A DNA stretch of 36,916 bases from Streptomyces sp. JHA26 (GCF_002005565.1 NZ_BDJC01000064.1:1-36916), one strand, 5' to 3'; shown: positions 16,464 to 25,800, counted from the stretch's first letter. Numbers and translations: made by a program. The notes: generated from the letters alone by a model not told the origin.

Positions 16464-17767
16464 GACGTCTTCTCCGCCCTCTCCATCTCCAGCTCGACCT
16501 CCGTGCCGCCGTCCGGCACCGCGCGCAGCCGCGCCGTGCCGCCGTTGCGCTCCATGCGGCCGATGATCGATTCTCTGACGCCCATGCGGTCGGCGGGTAT
16601 CGAGTCGAGGTCGAAGCCGGGACCCCGGTCGCGCACGGACACGAAGACCGTCCTGCCCTCGACCTCGGCGTAGACCTGAACCGCGCCGCCCTCGCCACCG
16701 TACTTGGCGGCGTTCACCATAGCCTCGCGTGCCGCCTGCATCTGTGCCCCGATCCTCTCGTCGAGCGGGCAGTCGCCGACGACCACGACCTCGATGGGCA
16801 CCCCGTGCTTGTCCTCGACCTCCGCGGCGTTGCGCCTGACGGCCTCGGCGAGGGTGGTGGGCTCGTCGTCCTCGTCCTTGCCGTTGCCCTCGGGCTTGTA
16901 GAGCCAGGCGCGCAGGTCCCGTTCCTGCGCGCGGGCCAGGCGGCGCACCTCGCCCGCGTTCTCCGCGTTGCGCTGGATCAGGGTGAGGGTGTGCAGCACC
17001 GAGTCGTGGACGTGGGCGGCGACCTCCGCGCGCTCCTGGGCGCGGATGCGCATCAGCCGTTCCTCGGAGAGGTCCTGCGTCATCCGCACCAGGTAGGGAC
17101 CGGCGAGGAGGGTCGTCCCGACGAGGACGGCGAGCGCGGCCTGCAGGACGGAGCCCAGGTGGGCGGTCGACCCCTGGAGGATGAAGATGCCCGAGACGCC
17201 GGCCGTCACCAGCAGGACACCGGCGACCGACCGCAGCAGCGTGACGGTGCGCCGGTCGCGACCGACCTCGGCCCAGCGGGCCCGGCGGGCGTTGTCCGCC
17301 TGGCGCCAGACGAGGGCGACTCCCGCGCCGACCAGCACGACCGGCCACAGGTAGGCCTTGGCGCCGTTGCCGAGATCCACGTTGCCCACGAAGATCATGG
17401 CCACGACGACCATGAGGAGCAGGGCGACGATCTGCCCCCGGTCCGGCTTGCGGGCGACGAGTCTGCGGCGGCCGTCCGGCGAGGTCTCGGTCGTGACCAG
17501 GGACGGCGGCCTCTGCGCGTCGACGCCGCCGACACCGAGCGGTACGAAGAACCAGAAGGCCGCGTAGAGCAGCGCACCGAGGCCGTCGGCCATGAACAGG
17601 CCGACGAAGACGAGCCGCACCCAGACGACGGGCAGCCCGAGGTGCCCGGCGAGCCCCCGCGCCACGCCACCGAGCCAGCGTCCGTCGCTGCTGCGGTAGA
17701 GCTTGCGCGGCGGCCGTGGTTCGAGGAGGGGCGGTGCTGCGGCGTCCGGCATGTCAACGATGGTCAC
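16460..17767 (-). CDS. Sensor histidine kinase with N-terminal PspC domain
   Basis: A membrane kinase of 435 residues. The PspC domain (about 20-80: KLYRSSDGRWLGGVARGLAGHL, then a membrane helix) is followed by about four further membrane helices (to about 227). The HisKA_3 dimerisation helix has the phosphorylated His254 in AHVHDSVLHTL, and the HATPase has its N box at about 348-355 (EAMVNAAK) and DRGPGF at 380-385. PspC proteins respond to or stabilise envelope stress in other bacteria, so a PspC-kinase fusion suggests sensing of membrane damage; this is inferred. GTG 17767 is taken as start; ATG 17752 is possible and neither has a strong ribosome site. It leads the operon with the response regulator. 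Confidence 0.93.
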   Translation of the reverse strand: MTIVDMPDAAAPPLLEPRPPRKLYRSSDGRWLGGVARGLAGHLGLPVVWVRLVFVGLFMADGLGALLYAAFWFFVPLGVGGVDAQRPPSLVTTETSPDGRRRLVARKPDRGQIVALLLMVVVAMIFVGNVDLGNGAKAYLWPVVLVGAGVALVWRQADNARRARWAEVGRDRRTVTLLRSVAGVLLVTAGVSGIFILQGSTAHLGSVLQAALAVLVGTTLLAGPYLVRMTQDLSEERLMRIRAQERAEVAAHVHDSVLHTLTLIQRNAENAGEVRRLARAQERDLRAWLYKPEGNGKDEDDEPTTLAEAVRRNAAEVEDKHGVPIEVVVVGDCPLDERIGAQMQAAREAMVNAAKYGGEGGAVQVYAEVEGRTVFVSVRDRGPGFDLDSIPADRMGVRESIIGRMERNGGTARLRAVPDGGTEVELEMERAEKTS

Positions 17768-17787
17768 ACGGCCGGGTGAGGGGGAGC

Positions 17788-17890
17788 ATCAGGGTCGGTC
17801 CCGGAGACTCCCCTGATCCTCGGACCGCGGATCCCTCGAACACTCCCCGAACACCGGCTCGGGGCCGATATCAGGGTCCGACCAGGGTCG
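17788..17890. promoter_or_regulatory. Repeated ATCAGGG motifs in the divergent PspC promoter region
   Basis: ATCAGGGTCGG (17788-17798), its inverse CCCTGAT (17811-17817), and ATCAGGGTCCG (17870-17880) followed by CAGGGTCG (17883-17890) lie in the 165-bp gap between the kinase and PspC/LiaF-like genes. The placement between divergent genes fits binding sites for the neighbouring response regulator. Confidence 0.45.
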
Positions 17891-17932
17891 TACCGGCTGC
17901 CGCCACGGCGCCCCGCCCGTCACCATGGAGCC

Positions 17933-19321
17933 ATGACAGATCACGAGCACGCCGCGACGGGCCCGGGACCCGGCTCCGGACCGCGCGCCGCCGCGCCCGC
18001 CGCGGATTCCCCGGGCTCCGTGGGCGGCGCGGTCGGCACGGACGCCCCGGAGCCGCACCGCCGGTTCCGCCGCGACCGGCGGCACAAGACGCTCGCCGGG
18101 GTGTGCGCCGGCCTCGGGCGGCAGTGCGACATGGACCCCGTGATCTTCCGCATCACGCTCGCGGTGCTGGCCGCGACCGGCGGCATCGGCCTCATCTTCT
18201 ACGGCTTCGCCTGGCTCTTCGCCCCGTACGACGACGAGGAGGAGAACGAGGTCCGCAAGCTGCTGACCGGCCGGGTCGACGGCCAGGCCCTGGCGGCCGT
18301 GCTGTTCGCCCTGGTCGGCTGCGGCGTGTTCCTGACCATGCTGAAGAACGGCGGGGTGCTCTCCTTCGCCGTGATACTTTCCCTCCTCCTCGCGGGGGCG
18401 GGCTACTGGTCGCGGCAGCGCGGCGCTCCCGGCCCCGACCCGCTCGCCGCCCAGGCCGTCGCCGACGCCCCGCCCGAGGCCAAGGCACCGCCGGCCGCCG
18501 TCACCCTCCCGTCCTGGTGGCGCGACCCCATCGTCAAGGACGGCACGCACGTCGGCGGCACGGGATACCTGTGGGGCCCCCGGGACTCCCACGACCGGGA
18601 CGTCGCGGCGGCCGTCGCCATCGGGCGCGGCGCGTACCGCGGCCGGGACGCCCGGGCCGACCGGTCCTCCCGGCGCCCGCAGTCGCGCGGCGCCCACGGC
18701 ATCGGCGGCTGGATCTTCCTGCTCGCCCTGCTGGCGGGCTTCCTCGGCACCCGTCTGACCTGGGACGACCGCCCGCTCGGCACCAGCCTGCAGACCGGGC
18801 TGGCCTGTGCGCTGGCGGTCTTCGGCGTGGGGATCGCGGTCAGCGCGTTCCTGGGCCGCACGGGGGCCGGTTCGGTCTTCCTGGCGATCGTCACCGCGGG
18901 CCTGCTCGCCGGGTCGGCCGCCCTGCCGAAGGACGCCGGCACCGAGTGGACGCGGAGCACCTGGACGCCCACGGCGGTCGCCGACGTCCGCGAGCAGTAC
19001 GACGTGGGCACCGGCACCGGCACCCTCGACCTGTCCCGACTGGACCTGGCCCGGGGGCAGACGGTGACGACCCGGGCCGACGTCGGCGTGGGGCGAATAC
19101 GGGTGATCGTGCCGCGGGACGTGACCGTGCGGCTCAGTGCCGACGTGGGCGTGGGCGACATCCAGCTCCCCGGCGACGACGCGAAGGACGTGGACGTGGC
19201 CCCCGGCAAGCACCAGGAGGTCACGCTGCCCCCCGCCGAGGACGCCCAGGACGCCGGCACGCTCGACCTCGACCTGCAGGTCGGCCTCGGACAGGCGGAG
19301 GTGTCCCGTGCTGCGTCATGA
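17933..19321 (+). CDS. PspC-domain membrane protein with LiaF-like C-terminal region
   Basis: A 462-residue membrane protein. It has a disordered Ala/Gly/Pro N-terminus, PspC at about 44-100 (KTLAGVCAGLGRQCDMDPVI plus a helix), four or more further membrane helices, and a C-terminal soluble region (about 345-462) with duplicated ADVGVG (TRADVGVGRIRVIVP and SADVGVGDIQLPG), resembling the C-terminal domain of LiaF/VraT-type proteins that tune cell-envelope-stress two-component systems. It is divergent from the PspC-kinase operon, which supports a PspC/LiaF-LiaS-LiaR-like module. ATG 17933 is used; the overlapping ATG at 17924 is out of frame. The next gene overlaps by 14 bp. Confidence 0.87.
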   Translation: MTDHEHAATGPGPGSGPRAAAPAADSPGSVGGAVGTDAPEPHRRFRRDRRHKTLAGVCAGLGRQCDMDPVIFRITLAVLAATGGIGLIFYGFAWLFAPYDDEEENEVRKLLTGRVDGQALAAVLFALVGCGVFLTMLKNGGVLSFAVILSLLLAGAGYWSRQRGAPGPDPLAAQAVADAPPEAKAPPAAVTLPSWWRDPIVKDGTHVGGTGYLWGPRDSHDRDVAAAVAIGRGAYRGRDARADRSSRRPQSRGAHGIGGWIFLLALLAGFLGTRLTWDDRPLGTSLQTGLACALAVFGVGIAVSAFLGRTGAGSVFLAIVTAGLLAGSAALPKDAGTEWTRSTWTPTAVADVREQYDVGTGTGTLDLSRLDLARGQTVTTRADVGVGRIRVIVPRDVTVRLSADVGVGDIQLPGDDAKDVDVAPGKHQEVTLPPAEDAQDAGTLDLDLQVGLGQAEVSRAAS

Positions 19322-19556
19322 CGTCCAGCCCGGCCGGCTGGTCGCCGGCGCCTTCCTGACCCTGGCGGGCGTGATCTACGCCGGCGACGCGGGAGGCCTG
19401 TGGGACACCCCGTGGTTCGTGATCGTCCCCGTGGTCACCGGCGGCCTCTGTCTGGCCGGCGCGGTCGGGGTGCTGGCCCGGGCGGTACGCCGACGCCGGC
19501 GGGCGCCGCGTACGGCCCCGGACGCGGACGGCCCCCGGGCGGACCCCACGGGCTGA
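19308..19556 (+). CDS. Small membrane protein coupled to the PspC/LiaF-like gene
   Basis: An 82-residue protein with two membrane helices (about 10-26 and 35-57), then an Arg-rich cytoplasmic tail. GTG 19308 lies 6 nt after a GGAGG placed inside the end of the upstream gene, which it overlaps by 14 bp, so the two are co-translated. Longer in-frame starts only shadow the upstream gene. Function is unknown; context suggests a subunit or modulator of the envelope-stress module. Confidence 0.8.
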   Translation: MLRHDVQPGRLVAGAFLTLAGVIYAGDAGGLWDTPWFVIVPVVTGGLCLAGAVGVLARAVRRRRRAPRTAPDADGPRADPTG

Positions 19557-19562
19557 CGGCGC

Positions 19563-20117
19563 CTACCGGTACCCGCCGGACCGCCGGCGGCGCCGGGTGC
19601 GCAGTGCCGCGTCCAGCGAGAGGAAGGGAGTACCCGCGAGGACGAGGGGGAGCCAGGCCATGAGGTAGGCGAGGTCGTTGCCGTAGTAGTACGGGTCGGA
19701 GGCCCAGCTGACGGTCAGCCACAGGCTGAGCGAGATCAGCGCGCCGCCGAGCGCCGCCAGGCGGCCCAGCAGCCCGAGCAGCGTGCCGATGCCGACGGCC
19801 AGCTCGCCCAGGGCGATGGCGTAGCCGAAGCCGGGCGGGTTCTTCAGGGCCAGGTCGACCAGGGCGGGGACGGCCGAGGAGTCGCGGACGGCGCGCATCA
19901 TGTCGCCGATGGATCCGGCACCCGAGTCCTTCAGGAACGCGCTGTCGGTGAGCTTGTCCAGGCCCGCGTAGACGAAGGTGACGCCCAGGAAGATCCGCAG
20001 GGGCAGGAGGGCGTACCGGGCGACGTCGTCGCGCCGGTCCCGGCGGCCGTCGAGGCCGGACGTGTGCGGGTCCGTCCGCATGCCGTGAATCATCACTGCC
20101 AGCCGCCTCTCGCCCAT
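19563..20117 (-). CDS. DoxX family membrane protein
   Basis: A 184-residue protein with four membrane helices (about 35-52, 92-110, 116-136 and 147-166). The first carries the DoxX signature PLRIFLGVTFVYAGLDKL, followed by GELAVGIGTLLGLLGRLAAL. DoxX proteins are small quinone-linked or redox-associated membrane proteins; in mycobacteria one works with superoxide dismutase and thiosulfate sulfurtransferase, but no such partner is visible here. ATG 20117 follows GAGGGGGG at about 9 nt; ATG 20093 (residue 9) is an alternative. Convergent with the small membrane protein, with 6 bp between stops. Confidence 0.88.
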   Translation of the reverse strand: MGERRLAVMIHGMRTDPHTSGLDGRRDRRDDVARYALLPLRIFLGVTFVYAGLDKLTDSAFLKDSGAGSIGDMMRAVRDSSAVPALVDLALKNPPGFGYAIALGELAVGIGTLLGLLGRLAALGGALISLSLWLTVSWASDPYYYGNDLAYLMAWLPLVLAGTPFLSLDAALRTRRRRRSGGYR

Positions 20118-20246
20118 GCGTGTCCGCCCCCCTCACCAGACCATACGTACGACGTCCGGGCCGCGCTCAATCCCCCTGTGCGCGTTTCTTCCCGCCGGTT
20201 CCGACAGGCGGCCGCACACCGGGACCCGATCGGGCGATCGGGGCGG

Positions 20247-21602
20247 TCAGTCCGTCACGTCGATCGCGTACCGGTTCGTCTCCACGCCCGCGCTCGTGAT
20301 CACCTGGACCTCCACCCGTCCCGGCTCCACGTCCGCCGGCACCGGCACGGTCAGCAGGGTGTCCGTCGGGTTGCTGAAGCCGCCGGACACGGGGACGAGG
20401 GGCACGTGGACGTTGACGGCGCCGATGCGGACGACCATGCGCGACAGGCGGTCCGCGCGCTGGGCGCCCGGCGGCACGAAGCCGGCGCCGCGGATCTCGA
20501 TGTCGTCGCCGGTGCGGATCGGGGCGTCCAGGTCGCCGGCCTCGCGCGCCCGGACCACGGACAGGATCACGGGCCGGCCGCCCTCCGCGTACTTGCCGGC
20601 CACGTAGGTGGCCGCCGACACCAGCACCACCACCGCGAGCCCCCACGGCAGGTCGGGCAGCTGGTCCGGTCGCCGGGCCAGCCGTACCGCCGCGAACACC
20701 AGGGCGACCGCGCCGATCACGACGTACTGGATGTCGGCGAACGTCCCGCGGCCCGCGTCGTCCGTCAGCAGGTCGGCCGCGCGCGGCCGGTCGGCGCGGA
20801 CCTTCTGCAGCCGCTGCCCCAGCACCCGCAGCCCGACCACCCGGCGCACCAGCACCGCGATCCCGCACACCACCGCGAGCACGGTGACCACTCCGGCGCC
20901 GCGGGCGAGTTCGAGCCCGGAGATCAGCGCGTCCCGCCGCGCGTGCCCCGAGGCCACGGCGAGCTGCCCGGCCAGGACGAGCACCGCGTAGGCGACGAAG
21001 AGCACCCAGACCGCCGCCACGGCCCGGGACGTGGAGAGGCGGTTGTCCTCACCGATGACCGGGGCCAGCGCCCCGCCCCGTGCCCGGTGGAACCGGGACG
21101 CCGCCGTCAGCGCGCCGGCCACGACCACGGCCGCCGCCAGTCCCGCGGTGCGCGCGGCCGACCAGCCGGCGCCGACCGCGGTGAGCGACTGGGCGAGCAG
21201 CAGCACCACGACCGCGGCCCACACGGCCACCGTCGTGCGGCGCCCCAGGCCCGCGAGCCACGCCTCGCCCTCGGCCCGGCCGCGTTCGGCGACGGCCTCC
21301 GCGGACTGGGTCAGCTCCTCGGAGACCCACTGCCGGGACGCCGAGGCCGAGTGGGCCACCGCGGCCGGCAGCCCCTGGCCGGCCGCGAACTCGTCCCGCC
21401 TGAGCAGGAACGCGGCGACCGCCCGGCGGTGCCCCTCGCGGGCGCCGTGCGGGCAGTCCCCGCACGTGCAGCCGCCTGTGTGCGGCGCCCCGTACGCGCC
21501 CTTGTCCGAGCCGCTCCCGCGTCTCGCCTCCTGCACCGCCACGCCCGACGCCCGCCTTCCCGAAGCCTGCCGCACACCCGCGGCACACACCTGTGCCGAC
21601 AC
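20247..21602 (-). CDS. Large membrane protein of unknown function with C-terminal beta domain
   Basis: A 451-residue protein. The N-terminal cytoplasmic part (about 1-125) has a Cys motif CTCGDC (45-50) and an Ala/Glu/Arg helical segment. About six membrane helices follow (about 125-350), grouped in pairs with charged loops. The last 95 residues (IRTGDDIEIRGAGFVPPGAQ, then VPADVEPGRVEVQVITSAG) read like an immunoglobulin/TIG-type beta-sandwich. I do not recognise a functional family. GTG 21602 has AAGGGA about 8 nt upstream; GTG 21536 is an alternative that keeps the Cys motif. Monocistronic. Confidence 0.7.
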   Translation of the reverse strand: MSAQVCAAGVRQASGRRASGVAVQEARRGSGSDKGAYGAPHTGGCTCGDCPHGAREGHRRAVAAFLLRRDEFAAGQGLPAAVAHSASASRQWVSEELTQSAEAVAERGRAEGEAWLAGLGRRTTVAVWAAVVVLLLAQSLTAVGAGWSAARTAGLAAAVVVAGALTAASRFHRARGGALAPVIGEDNRLSTSRAVAAVWVLFVAYAVLVLAGQLAVASGHARRDALISGLELARGAGVVTVLAVVCGIAVLVRRVVGLRVLGQRLQKVRADRPRAADLLTDDAGRGTFADIQYVVIGAVALVFAAVRLARRPDQLPDLPWGLAVVVLVSAATYVAGKYAEGGRPVILSVVRAREAGDLDAPIRTGDDIEIRGAGFVPPGAQRADRLSRMVVRIGAVNVHVPLVPVSGGFSNPTDTLLTVPVPADVEPGRVEVQVITSAGVETNRYAIDVTD

Positions 21603-21733
21603 CCGTAAGTCCCTTGGGACGCCAGCGAATTGTGCCGTACACCACGCCCCGGGCGCCCGGCACCCCCGGTCCCCTCTGCTCAGCGCGGGTGACGCGCGGC
21701 CCGCCGTGTTGACCCGGCTGGGACAATTCCCCC

Positions 21734-22666
21734 ATGGCCGAGATCATCCAGCGCGACGGGACCTGGGCGTTCGACGGCAGCACGGTCCGGATCACGCCGG
21801 GCCTGAGCCGCTCGGTGCCGCTGTTCCGGCGGACGTACGGGGAGGTCTCCGTACCGCTGGAGGCGGTCTCGGGCATCACCTTCGAGGCCGAGGGCCGGCG
21901 CGGCCGCCTGCGCCTGCGGCTGCGCGAGGGCGCCGACCCCCTGCTCCAGGCGGCCGGCGGGCGGCTGCCCGACGCGGCGGACCCGTACCGGCTGGCGGTG
22001 GACGCCGACCGCTGCGGGGCGGCCGAGTACGTCGTGGAGGAGGTCCGCCGCGCGCTGCTGCTCGACCGGATCCCCCAGGGGCCCACCCGGGCCTACCTGT
22101 TGCCCGGGCCGCCGGTGCCGGTCTCGGTCCGTTCCTCGGACGGCACCGTCTCCTTCGACGGCAGCCGGGTGCGCATCGACTGGGCCGACACCTCCGACCG
22201 GGTCAAGCGCGCCGCCGGCCCGCGGATCATCGGCGTCGGCGACCTGGTGCGGGTCGAGTGGCTGCCCAACTCCGGGCGCGAGGGCGGCTTCCTGCGGTTC
22301 GTGACCCGGGAGACGGTGTCCTCCGGGTCCCCCGGGTCCTCCGGGTCCTCCGGGTCCCCCGGGTCCTCCGGGTTTTCCGGGCTGCCGCCGGAGAAGGACC
22401 CCTGTGCCCTGGACCTGTGGGGCAGCGCCCGCCGCGACCTGCTCACCGTGCTGGTCGCCACCGCGGTCACGGCCCGGCTCCCGCACCCGACAGCCCGTCC
22501 GGAGGCCGCCGTGGGACCTCCGGGCGGGCATCACGACGTCCTGCTGCGCCGGCTGCGCGAGCTGGGTGAGCTGCACCGCGGCGGTGTCCTCACGGACGAG
22601 GAGTTCGCCAGGACGAAGGCGGCCGTGCTCCGGGGCTTCGGGACGGGTGGGGACGGGACCGGCTGA
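21734..22666 (+). CDS. DUF4429 protein with C-terminal SHOCT motif
   Basis: A 310-residue protein with two similar DUF4429 units: GTWAFDGSTVRITPG (about 9-23) and GTVSFDGSRVRIDWAD (about 136-151), each starting a beta-rich domain of about 100 residues with a PH-like look. The C-terminal 35 residues (LLRRLRELGELHRGGVLTDEEFARTKAAVLRG) are a SHOCT motif, a short oligomerisation or targeting helix pair. Between the second unit and SHOCT lies a Gly/Ser/Pro spacer made by a 9-bp DNA repeat. No signal peptide. DUF4429 proteins are common and uncharacterised in actinomycetes; function unknown. ATG 21734 has no clear ribosome site, so a short or absent leader is possible. Confidence 0.85.
   Translation: MAEIIQRDGTWAFDGSTVRITPGLSRSVPLFRRTYGEVSVPLEAVSGITFEAEGRRGRLRLRLREGADPLLQAAGGRLPDAADPYRLAVDADRCGAAEYVVEEVRRALLLDRIPQGPTRAYLLPGPPVPVSVRSSDGTVSFDGSRVRIDWADTSDRVKRAAGPRIIGVGDLVRVEWLPNSGREGGFLRFVTRETVSSGSPGSSGSSGSPGSSGFSGLPPEKDPCALDLWGSARRDLLTVLVATAVTARLPHPTARPEAAVGPPGGHHDVLLRRLRELGELHRGGVLTDEEFARTKAAVLRGFGTGGDGTG
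22318..22383 (+). repeat. 9-bp tandem repeat (CCGGGTCCT-like) in the DUF4429 gene
   Basis: About seven in-frame copies of a 9-bp unit TCCGGGTCC with C/T variation, encoding a Ser-Gly-Ser-Pro-Gly-type linker. The unit length is a multiple of three, so copy-number slippage would only change linker length. Confidence 0.9.
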
Positions 22667-22763
22667 CCGCCCGGTACGGCTCACACGGGTGAGGCCGCCG
22701 AAAAGACGACAGGCCGTTGGAAACACGACAGAGGGTGTCCGGTATCGGCGCCACACTCCCCGT

Positions 22764-23252
22764 ATGACACCGCGCACCAAGGGCCCCGGCTGGGCCTTCT
22801 TCGCAGCCGCCGAACCCGGACTCGCCGCCCTCGTCGAGGCGCGCTTCGGTGCGTACACCCATCACACGCTGGCGACCCTGCGCCGGGACGGCTCGCCCCG
22901 CACCACGGGCCTGGAGGTGCGTTTCCTCGGCGGCGAGCTGTGGCTCGGCATGATGCCCGGCTCGCTCAAGGCGCTCGACCTGCGCCGCGATCCGCGCTTC
23001 GCGCTCCAGGCGAACCCCGGGGAGGGCACCGGGACGGGCGGCGGCGACGTGCGGATCTGCGGACGGGCCGTCGAGGTCGACGACCCGGAGACCAAAGGCG
23101 GATACGTGAAAGAGGTGGAACCGCCGCAGCCGTTCCACCTCTTCCGCACCGAGCTGACGGAGGTCGTACGGACCTACGTCGAGGACGACACGTATCTGGT
23201 CGTCCAGGTCTGGAGGCCCGGAGAGCCGGTGCGCACTCTCAAGCGGACCTGA
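22764..23252 (+). CDS. Pyridoxamine 5'-phosphate oxidase (PPOX) family flavoprotein
   Basis: A 162-residue split-barrel protein of the PPOX superfamily, which binds FMN, F420 or heme. Typical segments are HHTLATLRRDGSPRTTGLEV (about 34-53), the strand GELWLGMMPGS, KALDLRRDPRFALQANP (about 72-88), and IRICGRAVEVDD-like strands after it. The exact cofactor and substrate cannot be read from the sequence. ATG 22764 is the first Met of the conserved region. It converges on guaA with only 9 bp between stops; an 8-bp inverted repeat (23253-23260 and 23281-23288) spanning the guaA stop may end transcription. Confidence 0.8.
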   Translation: MTPRTKGPGWAFFAAAEPGLAALVEARFGAYTHHTLATLRRDGSPRTTGLEVRFLGGELWLGMMPGSLKALDLRRDPRFALQANPGEGTGTGGGDVRICGRAVEVDDPETKGGYVKEVEPPQPFHLFRTELTEVVRTYVEDDTYLVVQVWRPGEPVRTLKRT

Positions 23253-23261
23253 CCGCCGGGA

Positions 23262-24842
<1,581 letters not shown>

Positions 24843-24883
24843 GGGGTGCCTTCCGGCGGTCGGGCGGGGGTCTTGTGCTCCCG

Positions 24884-24889
24884 ATTCTA
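24884..24889 (-). promoter_or_regulatory. -10 element of guaA
   Basis: TAGAAT on the minus strand, an excellent -10 hexamer about 42 nt upstream of the guaA start. No clear -35 at 17-18 nt. Confidence 0.5.
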
Positions 24890-24965
24890 CCGAGGTGGGC
24901 GGGTGGCACGTCCCGCCCGCGGGACCCCGCCGCGCCCGGTCCCGCGTCTCACCATGCGAGCCCGC

Positions 24966-24994
24966 TTGGACACGGTCCGTCCCCGGGGCATACT
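24966..24994 (+). promoter_or_regulatory. Promoter of the chorismate mutase leader
   Basis: TTGGAC (24966-24971) and CATACT (24989-24994) separated by 17 nt. The -10 ends 6 nt before ATG 25001, so transcription should begin at or next to the leader-peptide start codon. Confidence 0.65.
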
Positions 24995-25000
24995 GGACCC

Positions 25001-25072
25001 ATGCTCACGCACCAGACCTTCCTCTTTACCTATGGCAACCGGCCCACCGGCTGCCATGGTCGTGCTGCTTGA
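25001..25072 (+). CDS. Leader peptide of chorismate mutase attenuator (putative)
   Basis: A 23-codon ORF starting at the predicted +1 of transcription, with no room for a ribosome site (leaderless). It encodes a cluster Phe-Leu-Phe-Thr-Tyr at codons 7-11, using TTC, TTT and TAT; TTT and TAT are rare in Streptomyces, so the cluster would slow translation when charged tRNA-Phe or tRNA-Tyr is short. The codons end at the foot of a stem-loop (25032-25057), and the ORF stops 21 nt before a terminator hairpin that precedes the chorismate mutase gene. This is the classical layout of ribosome-mediated attenuation. That the peptide senses Phe/Tyr is an inference from its composition and from the downstream gene. 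Confidence 0.65.
   Translation: MLTHQTFLFTYGNRPTGCHGRAA
25032..25057 (+). promoter_or_regulatory. Pause-type stem-loop inside the leader ORF
   Basis: ATGGCA (25032-25037) pairs with TGCCAT (25052-25057) and CCGG (25039-25042) with CCGG (25047-25050), around one A-C mismatch and a CCCA loop. A ribosome held at the Phe/Tyr codons just upstream would prevent or release this stem. Confidence 0.55.
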
Positions 25073-25093
25073 GCAACTGACGAGCGACTTCCC

Positions 25094-25126
25094 AGGCGCC
25101 CCGGGCCGACAAGGTCCGGGGCGCCT
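25094..25126 (+). terminator. Attenuator terminator before chorismate mutase
   Basis: Perfect 11-bp stem AGGCGCCCCGG/CCGGGGCGCCT (25094-25104 and 25116-25126) with an 11-nt loop, followed by GTCGTTT. It lies between the leader ORF and the chorismate mutase gene, in the same direction, so it would stop transcription before the gene unless bypassed. Confidence 0.7.
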
Positions 25127-25189
25127 GTCGTTTCCGGGCCCTGCCGGCCCCGGGGCACCACCACCCCACCCCGGCGAGGAGCCCCCGAG

Positions 25190-25477
25190 ATGACCGTCAC
25201 CACCGCAGACAGGACCGGCGCCCACACCACCGAGGCCGCCGACGTGATCACCGGCGCCCGTGAGCGCATCGACGCGCTCGACGACCGGATCATCGGGCTG
25301 ATCCAGGAACGGATGGCCGTCTCCGCCGTCATCCAGGAGGCGCGGATCGCCTCCGGCGGCCGACGGGTGAACCTCTCCCGCGAGATGGACGTCCTCGGCC
25401 ACTACAGGGACGCGCTGGGCAAGTCGGGCACGGCCCTGGCGATGACGCTCCTGGAGCTGTGCCGGGGTCGCATCTGA
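25190..25477 (+). CDS. Chorismate mutase, AroQ class
   Basis: A 95-residue all-helical protein converting chorismate to prephenate at the branch to phenylalanine and tyrosine. The first long helix carries ARERIDALDDRIIGLIQERM (about 23-42), with the characteristic Arg of RIDALD and the Arg of ERM; the second half has REMDVLGHYRD (64-74) and the C-terminal helix LLELCRGRI. The length matches the monofunctional AroQ domain. The lysine usual before the second helix seems to be replaced by Arg (IQEARIASGG), so active-site details may differ. There is no signal peptide. ATG 25190 has GAGGAG upstream. Expression appears to pass through the upstream leader peptide and terminator. Confidence 0.9.
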   Translation: MTVTTADRTGAHTTEAADVITGARERIDALDDRIIGLIQERMAVSAVIQEARIASGGRRVNLSREMDVLGHYRDALGKSGTALAMTLLELCRGRI

Positions 25478-25686
25478 GTTCGGGCGCGCTCTCACCCGTA
25501 CGGTGCGTGACCGCCGCGCGGAACGCTTCGTTGGTCCCGGTGTCCGTGCCAGCCAGGGGCGGATCCGAGAGAACCACGCGTGGCTCGCTGGGGCGATGAG
25601 ACGTACGGATCGTGCCGTGCGTCGTGGGACCTCGCTCCAGGAAGTGACCGGACGGCAGGGGACAGCAGCCCGGTCACCCAAGAGAA

Positions 25687-25718
25687 CGGCCGGCTCCGGG
25701 GACGCCCGGGGCCGGCCG
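25687..25718 (+). terminator. Strong hairpin 210 nt after chorismate mutase
   Basis: A 14-bp stem (25687-25700 with 25705-25718, one G-U pair) capped by the tetraloop GACG. Probable terminator of the chorismate mutase transcript or of a small RNA. Confidence 0.6.
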
Positions 25719-25761
25719 ACGGGAACCGCCCGGCCCCGGGGCGACCGTTCACAACTTCATG

Positions 25762-25800
25762 GCGAAGGGCCTCGCGGCCACAGTCCGCGGGGCCCTTCGC
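25762..25800. terminator. 16-bp hairpin in the same gap
   Basis: GCGAAGGGCC (25762-25771) pairs with GGCCCTTCGC (25791-25800) and continues inward through one T-G and five further pairs, leaving a 7-nt loop. Probable terminator, direction uncertain. Confidence 0.6.
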
